This document shows positions 10,290 to 22,772 of a DNA stretch of 64,000 nucleotides, in pieces. The notes under the pieces are model-generated. The model worked only from the letters and a program-made list of their open reading frames with translations. It ran no database searches and was not told where the DNA came from. The stretch is from contig CM114273.1 in the NCBI GenBank assembly GCA_050084515.1, positions 35,836,001 through 35,900,000 on the forward strand, in the 5' to 3' direction. Origin of the DNA: Blasia pusilla. Taxonomy: Eukaryota; Marchantiophyta; Marchantiopsida; Blasiales. How positions within the stretch are numbered: position 1 is the stretch's first letter; every line of letters starts with the position of its first letter. The position numbers and the translations under genes were made by a program.

Positions 10290-13137
10290 ATTAAAAAATT
10301 TCCAATCCCAGAGGAAAAATGAAGAAAACCGGCAAATATTTGGATATTGCCGATAAGACCGGTCCTAACCTATTGGGAAAAACCGACGAGCTCGTCGTGG
10401 CCGTGAGTAATCGCATCGTCCTCCTACTCTCAGAGGTTTCGATTCGATAGTCGCTCTCATGCTGTGCCGGACCGTCCTTCCCTACGTTGGGCTCACGCCC
10501 CGGATCTTGACCACTTGGAGAGTCGGAAGGAACATGTTCCCGTGCATGACGCAGTGATGCTTGCATGGCTTTGACACGTGGATCGGAGTAGGTCGGGCCC
10601 TTGTATGTAAAGCCGACGAGGATCGATTGATTGACCGACCTAGAGTGGAGAAGATCGTCTCCGGGGAGTCTTCCCTGCTCGCGTTAAACTCGCCGGTTGA
10701 AAATATGAGCGGACCGGGTTCTTTTGAGAGTGTTCCCTGTTTTGAAATCTTTTACGAGGATCGCAGTCGCAAATGCGCAAATTCTCCGGGTTAGCTCCCG
10801 GTTACCCTAAGCGCAAATTCTCGCCGTTCCTCTCCACAACTCGCTCCCGTGCGGTGACGAAAAGTTCATGCAGATAGATGCCAGAGCGCCGATCGGCAGA
10901 GAAAAGGAGGAGGGAGCCTTATGGGGAAAGAAGGGACGGAAGCCGGGACAGAAGAGGCGAGGCAGAAGAGAAGCGAGAATTGTCAGCACACCTCGAACGG
11001 TAAAGTGATACATCCCATCGGCCATGCGTATGCGTTCTTTAAATGACCTTCCCAACGTAAGATCTGGAACGGCCGATAGGAAATAGGGAAGTCCACTCGG
11101 TCAGTTGGGACTCGGGAGCGACAATCACCGTACAAACCGGCGAGGCCGGCCGCGGGGCTCGGGCTTGTTCCGACGTGGAGGAGACTGGGATGGGTGACGG
11201 CGACGGCAGCCAGGAGTCGCGCATTGCTCGACGGGAACCAGCGAGGGTTGGTCACCGAGGAATCAGCAGCACCCCCGTAGGAGGAAGGAAGCCTTGTGAA
11301 GAATATGCCCGTGACGACTGGGGGACTGCAGGTCGCGTGGGGTGGTGATGACGGAGGGAGAGGCTTTGCACGGAGGAAGGGACATGAAAGTCGTTTGCGT
11401 CAAAAGGTGGTCTCCGAATGAGAGCGACGGTGGTTGAAATCGGAGCAGGAGACACTAATGCACGCGAAATGCAGGCCACGGGGAGCAGCTGGATGTGAGG
11501 TGGGCCTCGCGCATTGATATGCCCGTTGTCTGTCGCTTTGTTCCGTCTGTTTGCACGCGCGCGGCGTTTGGGACAAGGTAAGAAATTACTGGCGCGAGCA
11601 GTCTCCGCACTGTATTCGTGCGCCTGGGCTCTTTGATGGGTTATTTCTCCGCTTTCCCCAGGCGCTTCCCACGCTGGCAGAGAGAGACAGAGACAGAGAA
11701 AGAAGAGGAGGAGCGTAGGTAGGAAAAGAAGTGCAAGAACGCAGAGAACGGTGCTGAGGTGTATTTCACGTTTGCATGATCGTCGCAAGACACACGCACG
11801 CGCTAAGCAGCTGAAGCAGGGTATGCCGTCGATGGTTCATGTGGGGCGGAAAGGGAGAATGATATTTGTAGCGGAATTGTGGGTGGCATCTGAAATGCGG
11901 CGTTCTCATGGACAGTCAATTCAGGTGTTCGGTTCGCTTTGCAACTAGTTTGTAGACGTGCTCGGAAGGGTGAAAGAAAAATGGATCTCGGGAGAAAACC
12001 AATTTTAGTTCAGTGCTTTTCAGAGTAGTTTTCAATCTTTTTCCATCCTCACTTTCCACGTTCTTTATACTGCTACGATGTGTCTTTGTATTTCTTTCCA
12101 GCGCCCGTATAAACCTGTAATTTCCATTTGTTTCACCGCTGCCTAAACAGCAATTTTCCAGTGTTTCCTCTAAGGTTTAAGAGTTGGAGGTCTGGAAGAA
12201 AGCGTGTTTCTTCCAGGGTGACGAGAGAAGTCTGTACTGCTGGAAATTATGGTAGAAAGGATGTCTTATGACCGAGTCTCCCAACTGTCAAGAATTCTGT
12301 AGTAGACGTCTTGGGTGGATTATGACGAGGAAATTTCTGGGATTCTAGAATCGCAAAAGAATTTGTTGTTGACATTAGAAGTGCAGCTGAAACGCAGTAG
12401 GTCGCCCATAAGACACGCGTCACATTCTCTTAGATTTAGCCCTGCTAACACCTCTGGCTAACTGGCATGTATGCTGAGTGTCGGGGGTTATGGAGGGTTT
12501 CTCTCTTCTCGTCCTGGTTATTGCTTGGTCTTTATGCTGCGGGGTATGCGTTAGAAGCTTCTGGAAAAACTAGGACAAGTACTGGATTCAATTTGCCACC
12601 TTCGTGATTTTATTGTAAGAGGACCCTGGTTCTCCCAGCCATATCTGCACCAGGACTTTGGGCTGGTAAGATTTTTATTTTTCGCTTGCCCTAGCTTGTT
12701 AGTGAGTGGGATTACGAAAAGGTTTGGAAGGTGGAACATAAGGAAGCTGGGAGAATCCGAACAATGTGGAAAACGGAGGAAGTAGAGGCCCATTGCTGCT
12801 AACTTGCATGATAGTTTTCCTTGTCGGAGGCCTTCGGATCGTTGTTTGCCTGATGCTCGGACAGACGTTTGAGGGTTGTTTTTTTCTCTGGCTTTGCCCT
12901 GCAGAGTTTACAGGGTTTAAGGTCTGCTAGCGTCGTTGTCGACAGTGCTCTCATCAAGCCCAGGCGGGTAGATGGGCGTGTGAAACCTGATGTCGGAAGC
13001 CTCCAAAGCATGGATCTGACCTGGTTTCTTGTTTTCGCAGGAGTTATTTGATGATCAGCTTTTCTGTGTAATCGTTCCATCTGGAGTTATAGACGACGGA
13101 TTACAGTCGGAGGCAAATTTGCAAGTAGGCGTGGTCC
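10290..13137. promoter_or_regulatory. Upstream and 5' UTR region of the LWD1-like gene
   Basis: No convincing gene lies here. The stretch is richer in CG and GA than its surroundings (for example the GA-rich run at about 11680-11715), as plant promoters often are. A pyrimidine-rich tract ending TTTTCGCAG at about 13040 looks like the acceptor of a 5' UTR intron about 100 bp before the LWD1-like start. The transcription start cannot be placed from sequence alone. Confidence 0.35.
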
Positions 13138-14172
13138 ATGGCGCACGAACAATCCATGGACGTCTATTCACAGGAAACGCAACAAAGAAGATCTGAGATC
13201 TACACCCATGAGGCTCCTTGGTTGATATATGGGATGAATTGGAGTGTCCGCAAGGACAAGAAGTTTCGGCTGGCGATTGGGAGTTTCATAGAGGAATTTC
13301 GCAACAAGGTGGAGATCGTTCAGTTGGACGATGAAACCGGAGATTTCAAAGCTGATCCTAAACTTTCTTTCGACCACCCTTATCCTACCACGAAAATCAT
13401 GTTCATACCCGACAAAGAGTGTCAGAAGCCGGACTTGCTTGCCACCACAGGTGACTACCTACGGATATGGCAAATCACCGAGGACCGCGTTGAACCCAAG
13501 AGCCTGCTGAATAACAACAAGAACAGCGAGTTTTGCGCTCCTCTCACCTCCTTTGATTGGAATGAAGCAGAGCCCAAGCGGTTGGGGACGTCGAGTATAG
13601 ACACTACTTGCACCATATGGGACATTGAGAAGGAAGTGGTGGACACGCAGTTGATTGCACACGACAAAGAGGTTTATGATATCGCTTGGGGAGGACCAGG
13701 TGTGTTTGCTTCCGTGTCAGCCGATGGATCTGTTAGAGTGTTTGACCTGAGAGACAAAGAGCACTCAACCATCATCTATGAGAGTCCAAGTCCAGAGACG
13801 CCTTTGTTAAGGCTAGGTTGGAATAAGCAAGACCCACGATATATGGCCACCATTCTCATGGATAGTGCAAAGGTTGTGGTGTTGGACATTCGGTTTCCTA
13901 CGCTTCCAGTGGCAGAGCTTCAGAGGCATCAAGCATGTGTGAATGCTATTGCATGGGCACCGCACAGTCCTTGTCATATATGTACAGCAGGCGATGATTC
14001 ACAGGCATTGATATGGGACCTGTCTACGATGAGCCAGCCCAGTGATGGAGGTCTGGACCCGATATTAGCTTACACTGCCGGTGCAGAGATTAACCAGCTC
14101 CAGTGGTCGTCAACTCAGCCTGATTGGGTTGCCATTGCTTTCTCCAGCAAACTCCAAATTTTACGGGTATAA
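13138..14172 (+). CDS. LWD1: LWD1-like WD40-repeat protein (TTG1/DCAF7 family)
   Basis: A single uninterrupted 344-residue frame matches the LIGHT-REGULATED WD family of plants, whose animal relatives are DCAF7/HAN11. Family-typical segments, in order, are [20 protein letters not shown] near residues 17-36, [106 protein letters not shown] and the C-terminal end [15 protein letters not shown]. These form WD40 blades of a propeller that serves as a protein-docking platform. In Arabidopsis, LWD1/LWD2 activate circadian clock genes and the related TTG1 acts with MYB/bHLH factors; this protein looks closer to LWD than to TTG1. Length is normal. The start ATG at 13138 is followed by a second in-frame ATG at 13156. 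The coding part has no intron. Confidence 0.95.
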   Translation: MAHEQSMDVYSQETQQRRSEIYTHEAPWLIYGMNWSVRKDKKFRLAIGSFIEEFRNKVEIVQLDDETGDFKADPKLSFDHPYPTTKIMFIPDKECQKPDLLATTGDYLRIWQITEDRVEPKSLLNNNKNSEFCAPLTSFDWNEAEPKRLGTSSIDTTCTIWDIEKEVVDTQLIAHDKEVYDIAWGGPGVFASVSADGSVRVFDLRDKEHSTIIYESPSPETPLLRLGWNKQDPRYMATILMDSAKVVVLDIRFPTLPVAELQRHQACVNAIAWAPHSPCHICTAGDDSQALIWDLSTMSQPSDGGLDPILAYTAGAEINQLQWSSTQPDWVAIAFSSKLQILRV

Positions 14173-16050
14173 TTTGAGATATGTTGTTCATATAAGCCAA
14201 AATCATCTTTGATCAGGAGTGGAGCAGGAACGAGGTCGAAAAAATCCAGGTTTGGTGTCTCCCCCATGAAGCATATCGGATTTCACAGACACTGCCATAA
14301 TCTCCGCACTAAGTCAGAATCAAGTATCTGGAAGGCAGTGGGCAGAATCAGGAAGTGCAGTCTGAAGTTCTGACAAAGGGGTTCGGTCTCAACTTCTTTT
14401 GTTGATGATTTTGACGTTCACTCCTTTAATATCGCTTTAGAGATTACAACAGACTAGATTGGTTATATGTAGTTCATTCATATCCTTCATACGAAAATAC
14501 GAATTAAGTAGGTCTTCATTAAGTTGTAAATAAAAGAGTGAGAAAAGTTGCTGTCATAGATGTTCATTGAGTGAGGCATGAACAGCTCCCGCTGTATTGC
14601 TGTACCCTTTTTGAATGGGAGTTGGAGATTGCCATGTTGCCTCGCTGCTGATTGCTTTGATTTCAATTTCTGTTTGTGGAAGTAGCCCGCTTTCTCTATG
14701 ACAAGTTGTGCTCCTGAAGTGGATTCTGGATGTTGAATAACCTTTACAAGGAAACTCAATCATTACTTCACTCCGGTGATGGCAATGATTGCGCAGGTTG
14801 GATGCTCCAATCCTTGGTGCGGGTTTTACAGCCTATTCAGGGTACTTCCGGCCGAAAGCCGATGAGGGCCGAGGGATGTGTCTGATGGGCTTGGGGCTCT
14901 CTGGACTCTCGTCAAATTTCTCTCGTTCTTGTGCGACTTTCATTATTCATTACTTCTGGACAAATCTCAGCCTCTTCATCCTCAGGAGCTCCATGAACTA
15001 CTGTAGCAGACGTGTCCGCGACATCTGGACGCTGCTGGCCACTTCTTGAAGTGAGCTTCCGAGCATAGCGAAAAAGAAAATCGACTCATTCCAAATATCA
15101 GAAACTGACGTCTCTACAGAATGTCTATTCGGTAGCAGCTCCGCTGTAAATTTATCAGCTAGTCTGAAGAAGTCGACGCGAGACGGATGAATGAGCAAGT
15201 CACCCTCTCGTGTCACCCCGTCGGAGAAATGAGATCTCATTCCCGGTTCTCTGGAAGGGCAGACAGCCAGCATTCTTCAGGTCATCCTTACGGAAAGTGG
15301 CGAACGTTCCGAGAGACGTTACTGAGTGTTCATCCATTCCACCATCATACGGACAGGAAAGGAAAAATTCTACGAAGCTCTCTTCGGTCACCCAATTCAT
15401 CATGGCAGATCATGCTATTTCGTGAATTCCTATCTAGTAAACGTACGGCAAAAGTTGGAACTCCACTTCAACTCAAGCGCCCAACAAGTCTTATCAGATC
15501 ATGCGAGCTACCAAACTATCACATCTCACTCGACTAGGCCTAGGTCACACGGCCTACAAATTACCAGATCTAGGTACGGACCAAAACGCGCATGAATGGT
15601 AAAGAATTTAGGGTTGGTTACATGTCAAACTTCTTGTATGCCTTAAAACAGAAGGCGGTTAAACCCCCTTCTGTATTGGCCCGTGGGTTTGTTTGCTCTC
15701 TATGCCACCCCCCTTCCCCCTCCTTTGTGTGCTATTAAAGTTTACTTCGTTCCAAGAACGAGGTTGGAAAGAATGATGGAAGCTTGGAGGGAATAGTGAA
15801 CCTCGAGGAATGACCTTAGATTACTAAAGTCGGATCAATACTTGCACAATCATGTTTCCACAACAACTCTCTCTATGAAAGGAACCATGATAATTGTTGG
15901 TCCATATTGCCCAAGTGTATCCTCTACAATCATGCTTTCACCACAACTCTCTTAGCCAAATCATTTGCTTATGGAATGTGGCTGATCTATCAATGGTCTA
16001 TTGGACAAGAACCACAAATCCCCCCTAAATTTAATATTGTGGTTTTTCAA
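14173..16050. other. Region downstream of the LWD1-like gene; no assigned gene
   Basis: The first few hundred bases are probably 3' UTR. Minus-strand frames at about 15403-15200 and 15273-14998 overlap in different frames and look mildly protein-like (for example SVSDIWNESIFFFAML), but I recognise no family and no good splice structure. Confidence 0.3.
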
Positions 16051-16260
16051 CACCTTTGTTAGTGTGTGTCAAAATGAATCACAATTCCATTAAGAAATAC
16101 ATGAGTTTTTATCTTATCGATAAACACCACAAAATTAATCTACTTGGAAAAGTATTCCATCATGACTAACATGTCTAAAATACAATGATGCCCTAATCCC
16201 ACCTAGTTGAGTTCAACCTCTACTCCTCCTTGCCAATCAATAAAGAGATCCCAACCTTGA
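16050..16260 (-). pseudogene. Ty3/gypsy integrase fragment
   Basis: On the minus strand, frames read WDLFIDWQGG, then MLVMMEYFSK, a stop, and INFVVFIDKIKTHVFLNG. This matches the start of a gypsy integrase core (first Asp region, then VMVEHFSKWIE...) as seen in the two larger copies. It is short, stop-ridden and isolated. Confidence 0.55.
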
Positions 16261-19200
16261 GTCTTGCAAACACAAGTCTTAGGTCAAGTCTCAAGCACCC
16301 AATCGATCATGCGTTCCACATGTAAGTCACAATAGTCGCAAAGCGCTAAAATATTTTGAGTTTCTTGAGGTGCATATTGTCCCCTAGGAAGCCTCAACTA
16401 AACTTCCCAAGTTGCTCATCTAAACTAGAACGGGGTAGTTAATTCCTCAAGGTATATCTGAACGGTTTTTTAGCTCAAACCTTAGACATGATCCAAACAC
16501 AAAACATGGTTAATCCCTTGTTCCAAGACTTTAGTGGGTAAGGATAGAGAGAGTCTCTCCCTTTAGATACTTATGGAGTTCTCTGGGGAAATTTCACCTT
16601 TTCCATCATCCACCTTGAGCTCTTGGTTTTTTGCCCGCAACCCAAACGTGGTTCCCATCTTGCCAACCTGCCTTTGACTAATTATCTACCATGATGACTT
16701 GGAGGAATCTCTTGGTAGATTCCACCCATCTTGAATTCCCCAACCTTATCTTGGAAACTCACTCTGCACTTCGTACGTCTCATGGCTAGCACCTATCTTT
16801 ACTCTCACTAGTTTCTATCTCATAGTTATCTTGTCACCCTTTCTTTGTGACAAGTTTGGTGGCATCTTATCCCTCTTGACTACTCCTATCTTTCTTCCTA
16901 CTCAACCTTGACTTCGAACTCACCTCAAGGATCTTACACCTTTTTTGCCCTCATTCTTGTAAGTAGCTCGCTCCCTTTTCCTCCTAAGATTAGTCTCTAG
17001 GGGCACGACATTCTTGACTTGTTAATCTTGTGGTAGGTTTTTCTGCCCTTTCTAGTCTTGCATCCACCTAGTTTTTGTTTTGACTTTGGTGGGTTGTGCA
17101 AAGGTCTCTCTTTCTTTAACCCAAAATCATGACTTGGTTCCCGGGTCTGACAAACATGGGCGCCATAGACTTAGCTATTCGCAACACCCTATGATTAATA
17201 AATGATACATATGTGATGTTGGAGCATTGAATTATGCTAGCTCTCTATCACAAACTATGCATCTAGCTACATCTAGTTGAATATATGTTCAACTATATCG
17301 GTCATCAATAGATAGATTTGAGGCAAGTTGTCAGTAAGCTTAATTAAAAGATAACTCAGCTCTTTGTAAGTATCTCTACATCTCATGAGTCTTACTTACC
17401 ACAAAGTATGTGGAGCTATCGATACTTGGCCTTCCTCCCAAACTAAAAGGATATATTCCACCTCTTACTTGAACCTCATGGCTCTTTATAGGACTTTTTC
17501 CCATTCTCTAGCATCCATTGAGCTTACTATGATACGATTGCATAGGTACTTCAAAACCATCTCATCATCATGTATATCATGGCTTTTAACAACCCTCTTA
17601 ACCGAACATAAGCCAATGCATGTGGGCTCATAAAAGGATGGAAACATGTTAGAGTCTCACAGGCAAGACGTGAATCATGGAAGCAAGATATGAGCCTTCA
17701 TGAATGTCTCAAATGATGATGATTATGACCCAAAAGAGCATGATCAAACATAGGGTGAAACTTGAGTAGAGCTGAAGTTCCACAACAACTTGAGAAGACT
17801 CCAAGGAGGCTTGTAACCTAGCTTGGAATTTTGTTACGCATTTTTTGGCTTTCCATGTTTGAGATCATAGCAATTAGATCAAATATGAGTTTAGCATGAA
17901 TAAGATGATATAGGGCGAATAGATTTCATTACCAACATACATTGGCAATCATGCACAAAAATCTAAGATCCATCTAATTATGAATTCTAACATATGTACA
18001 TATGAACGATTGGACAACCCTAATATAAAAAGTGGTGTTAATAAAATTTGCAATTAAATATGCTTCATCCAAATATTCGTTCAATGATACACACTTCTGT
18101 ACAAGTAAGAAATATTTTACATCAAACTCTCAATGTGTGATCTCTGATCGATCTTAGCTCAATCTTCAAGAAAGAAACTAGACATAATATATGCAAATTG
18201 CACTATATCACAAATTTTGACATAGATGTGATCCAAGATGGATAATTTTTGAATGAACTTCATTTAAGACATTTCCTTCATTGGCATTTTCTTGGATGAC
18301 CTATACACACACATAACCTCCTCTTTTGAATAATGAAAATTTTATAATTTCTTCTCGATCTGACATCGCTCAATACGTCTCAAAACTATTTCTGGACGCA
18401 ATAATTGGTGGTCAAAATATGTTATTTGGGGTCAGAATGAACGAGGACCCTGATCCATTCATCCCCAGCCCTCGATACAACTATTCCCATCTCTATTCCC
18501 CTAATCCACTCATCCACAACTCTCCATACAACTACTCCCATCTCTCATAGCACTCCACATATCCAGTCCCAATAGAAATTCTTCACAAGTATAAGACTGA
18601 GTCTAGATTAGGTAATTTCCGAAAGGTGACAAATGCCATATCCACTGGTGGAAAATTGGCAAATATTCACTACTAATATTTGCCACCTCAATTCATGTAG
18701 CTTATTGCAATGTTAAAAGAAATGTGACTTGTCTAATAGGGATAAGGTACTCCTTATCCCTACAATTGTTAAGAGTGGGGAAATTCCAAGTAGAAAAAGA
18801 GAAGGTTGACAAAAAATTGATCCATTTAGGCAACATCCTCATTGGGATACCTAAACACAATTTTAGAGGCAAAGACTGAACTACGAATGCAAGATTCAGA
18901 AGCTCTCAATCTATTGACATTACTTGGAAGAGTGCATTACAATAAGTACAATAAGATTGACACATGTAAACTATCTCTGTCCTATCAATCAATAGGAATA
19001 AAAGATAACTACAGGAATTAGGTCAGCCTCAACCTCACATATACTTGGCTCACTCCAATCTGTATGGCTCACTGGTTGCAAAGGGTGAAAAGGTTTTAAA
19101 CGTAAATTTTAAACTTAAACTAACTCCACTGGACTATCTGAAGAGTAGATATCGATCAAATGTATTAAACAAACATACTCTGAATCTCCGTACAGTTTGC

Positions 19201-20800
19201 ATAAATGTACCGTTTTCATGTTTGGGCTACTGGGAAATAGATGAGCATCAGGAACCATCACTCCAGACCTAAGTTTCCCTTCACCTACTTCAATTGGAGA
19301 TCGTGTTCAACCCTGCATGGGTTACTAGACTAGGAACAGCAAGCATAAGATAAACACTCCTCACCCCACAAAGTTGGCCCCCTTCATAGAGAGGGGATGG
19401 ATGAAGTGGATTAATGATATGCACTCCAAGTGTCTGTACAGTTTCCATCCATGAGTATACAAATAACATTTCGCCCACAGGAGATTAATAGGGAACCATC
19501 AGAAACAAACTTGGATGAGGATGAAACGATGTCAAGCTATAATGGAGTCATTACAGTGGGACTGATCGATTTCATGGTCCTATAAATTGAGACCTTGAAT
19601 GATGGTCACCCACACATGACAGAGTTGCCGCTTGCCTTCATGTGTTCAAGTCTCAACATGTAACGGGGTCAAGGATTGGATCTACCTGCTTATTGTCAGG
19701 GCAGGTGGGGCTTGAACTCATTGCATACATGTTCCTTGCTAGGTTGTGTCAGTAACCCAGAACAAATTCCATATTGGATTTCCATTTCTAAAAATCCATT
19801 CCATGGAACTTTAGCATGTAGATCACCACAATGTTGAACACATCATCGACCTACCCCAAGTAGATTCAGATGAACCAATGGATTCCCTCATTCCAAGTTT
19901 CTTCATGAATGAAGAATTCAAGTGCACAGAGCATCTCTTTCTATGATGGCATATTGACTTACCTACAGGACATAGAGACTTGTGAAATCTGCTTAGGGCA
20001 GCCATCTACCTCATGTCAGTATTGTCTGCTGAATATTGCAGTAGCATGAGCCTCTGAGAGCCTGTTCCTGTGTAATAAGCAGACCGATGTACCCTTGCAA
20101 TTCAGAGTCAATTCCTTCCATTTCGAGGTTCGTTCACGTCCAGTTTCTAGTGAGTTACAGAAAAGCGAATTCAAAACCATGTACTCCCTTGGTGTACTCA
20201 TGCCCTGATTTCCAGGGCACACACAGTGATCTAGGATCTGTCCTTCCAATCAAGGGCCCAATCACTCCAAATAAGCCTTCCTCTGAATACAATGCAAACC
20301 TTGGCATAGGGTGATGGATGACCATCAACTTGTCGATGCACTTTCCAGGATTTGAACTCCACTTGTGATTGTAAGAAAACATGGATTTAAATATGTAGGC
20401 AGAATCTCTGGATTACAGGTACATTCACGTGACCATCAGTTGCAACTTCTGAACACAAACATTACAGCCTCTACCATTGGCACTAATCCATGATTAACTT
20501 ATGAACTGAAGTAAATGATAAAACTCACTTTATATGAACAAAAGGACAAAACTCATAGGGTGAAACAGCAAACTCCTGCTGGGTGCAGCTTGACCTCACA
20601 TATTAAGTTTGTCAGCGCACTTGCACAATGGCAATCAAAGTTCACGAGAGTGTTTGACCAAGGCTACACCACTTGGGCAAGGATTAGGTAAACATATTCT
20701 ACTCCATCAAAAGTTACCTGTTAGCACTTCTGACATGGGGTGTGCCGTCACGCTTAAACTGGGAACTTTGCTAGAAGAGTAACACAAGTTCTTTCAATAA
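16260..20800. other. AT-rich non-coding stretch with probable old transposon debris
   Basis: Short open frames only. Near 17150 the minus strand carries TGGCGCCCATGTTTGTC, which resembles a retroelement primer-binding site, upstream of the integrase fragment at 16.1 kb; this is weak. No gene or RNA gene was recognised from 17.2 to 20.8 kb. Confidence 0.3.
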
Positions 20801-20809
20801 CATAGATCA

Positions 20810-20850
20810 AATTGAGAGGCTTGATGCTGGGCGCATCAAGCCTCTCAATT
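20810..20850. repeat. Perfect 18-bp hairpin
   Basis: Arms 20810-20827 and 20833-20850 are exact reverse complements around a 5-base loop. Confidence 0.9.
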
Positions 20851-21371
20851 GTGACGGATATAGTTGAGATACAAACCTATATCCACCAGCAGAAACAGGC
20901 CAAGGACTCTCTTCTCTTTCCACTTTGTCATCCACTTTGAGTGCAGTGAGGCGTTATTCAGATTCTAACAAGAATAAGGCGTTGAAAACTGCAAAGTTTA
21001 AATTGTCATCTGAATATCTCAGTACAAAGGTGATAAAGGTTTGACCAACAAAGTAAACCTGATCAGACCTGACCCAGGGGATTCAGACGACTTCTGCATG
21101 ACTACAGCTTTACATTATCTTTGTTGCTATGAAAGATCACAAAAACTCTCACGTATCAAAATTTGACAACCAAGCAGATTGGTCGCTGAAAGCCACACAA
21201 TTTAGACAGAAATACACACAAATTGCAACCACTCTACTATTGATCAAATATGTGCTGTTATATGGCAGTAGGTTTGGCTTTGTCACATGTAGCTTTAGGG
21301 TTCTTCCATAAAATTCGGCCTCCCCCTTTGTATCTTCCTCCTAACGCGACTATGATCCATATTAAAATTGG

Positions 21372-22268
21372 TCATTGTTCTCCAAGTGTCCTCTTCGTCG
21401 TACTGATGTACAAAACTGCAGAAAATTCGGAAATTTAAACACGAGAGAAAATCAACAGAAATCAGAATACTCACGAGACTCAAACACAACTCATCGTCTC
21501 TAAGGGGACAATCATCAGAAGTAAGAATAGTCACAAGGCTTACACACCAGTCGTCGTCTTCTAAGAGGACAATAATCAGATATAAGAATAGTCACAAGAC
21601 TCGCACACAACTAATAGTCTCTACGGGGAAGCGATTACAGGTTGCTAATCGCTTCCCCATAGAGACTACTGGTGCAGGTAATGCAGAGTGCAAGTTGGTG
21701 AGGGGCGATGAAAGCTGACAAAAAGGTGAAGGTCTACCATTGTTTCCCCGGATGAACGCATCGCCATACTTGTTCTTGAGCTGCCCGTTAACGTACTCTT
21801 CCGTTTGTTCCATAGCAATATTCATATATCCATCCAGGCACGCAAGAATTCCTGTTCCAAAAATGAAGGCCCGTTATTGTTGAAGGGCAGACAGCCGACA
21901 CTCATTCCATACAGGATGAAAATCTCAATGCTTTATTGAGAGCTATCTTACGGGATGGTGTAGAGGCACTGTTGGCATTGTAAAAACCCAATAAACTTAC
22001 TTTTATTACCCTTCGTCCTTCGACTGGACAGCGGAAACGAGTCATACCAGAACCTCCAAACCCAACGTGACTCGATGTACCGATAGGAAAAGAATCCTGA
22101 GAAAGAATTTCGGTTTTCGTTCTCTATACCTCTATAATCGACGCCTGAATTCAACTTCACGACCACAGGGCGTCCTCTGATAGACTTCAGAAAGTCGGCA
22201 GGCGTCTTGGCAGTGGACAATCCTCCCGCTCCACCTCCACCTCCACCCCCTCCGACTCCCCCATCCAT
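21372..22268 (-). CDS. LSM6: U6 snRNA-associated Sm-like protein LSm6
   Basis: Three minus-strand exons, 22268-22130, 21851-21738 and 21415-21372, join in phase to give 98 residues. Exon 1 encodes a glycine-rich N-terminus, then KTPADFLKSIRGRPVVVKLN and SGVDYRG. Exon 2 continues ILACLDGYMNIAMEQTEEYV and ends with GDAFIRGNN; exon 3 gives VLYISTTKRTLGEQ and a stop. This is the Sm fold with Sm1 (exons 1-2) and Sm2 (GDAFIRGNNVLYIS). LSm6 sits in the LSm2-8 ring on U6 snRNA in the nucleus and in the cytoplasmic LSm1-7 decapping ring. Splice sites are GT-AG. Intron 2 holds a tandem repeat and a hairpin. The glycine-rich start makes it slightly longer than typical LSm6. The ATG at 22268 is chosen because it opens this N-terminus in frame. 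Confidence 0.95.
21445..21630. repeat. About three tandem repeats of 60-70 bp in LSM6 intron 2
   Basis: Segments around AATCAGAATACTCACGAGAC, AAGTAAGAATAGTCACAAGG and ATATAAGAATAGTCACAAGA repeat with an ACACAAC-T-GTCTCTA-type second half and a GGGGACAAT-type link. The spacing is about 61 bp between the last two. Confidence 0.7.
21614..21668. repeat. 23-bp hairpin in LSM6 intron 2
   Basis: Arms of about 23 bp with one mismatch surround an 8-base loop (CAGGTTGC). The inner 13 bp, GGGGAAGCGATTA against TAATCGCTTCCCC, is perfect. Confidence 0.88.
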
Positions 22269-22548
22269 CTCCACTGCTCCGAACTTTGCAAGCCCCTTCC
22301 TATTTCGCGATGCAGGACTCTGCACCGACAAAACTCTTTCGACCGCACCTCGCTCCCTTACAATGCATTTCCTTGATACCGACCGAACTCGATTTCGTTT
22401 GTGGTGCCCTAAAGTGACCTCCCGCAATGTTCCAGTAACAAGCCTCCCGCTTTCATGAATGTCGTAGTAGCGCGTTGAGCTACAGCTTACTGTGGTAAGT
22501 TATTGTAACTACGACAAACCCATTGTCCTATGGCCATGGTGTGACTTA

Positions 22549-22772
22549 AGACCCGGTCCCATGCGGCCGGTTTCCCCCAAGTCGAGTCGGGTGGTTGCGA
22601 TCGTCGTATATTGATTGTGTTATTTCCTTGATTGTGTTGGAAATAGGTGGTGAGAAGGTCGCAAATTTTGCCATTTGTATTTTGGCGACGTGAATTAAAG
22701 TCGGGTCCCATGAATCCTATCCGTGCGATCAAGAAAGGTCCCCGCGATCTCGGCCGCATGGGACCAGGTCCT
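22549..22772. mobile_element. MITE copy A with AGGACC-type terminal inverted repeats
   Basis: The left end AGACCCGGTCCCATGCGGCC and the right end, read in reverse as AGGACCTGGTCCCATGCGGC, form inverted repeats of about 20 bp. The flanks are TA on both sides, consistent with a TA target duplication. Part of the interior (near 22700-22760) matches copy B at 27.4 kb in opposite orientation. It lies about 280 bp upstream of the LSM6 start. Confidence 0.75.

Noticed and set aside
11252-11788. 178-residue minus-strand open frame upstream of the LWD1-like gene
   Set aside because: Low-complexity composition from a GA/CT-rich promoter-like stretch; no family resemblance and no supporting structure.
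14998-15403. Overlapping minus-strand frames with mildly protein-like sequence
   Set aside because: No family recognised, different frames, no clear splice sites; left unassigned.
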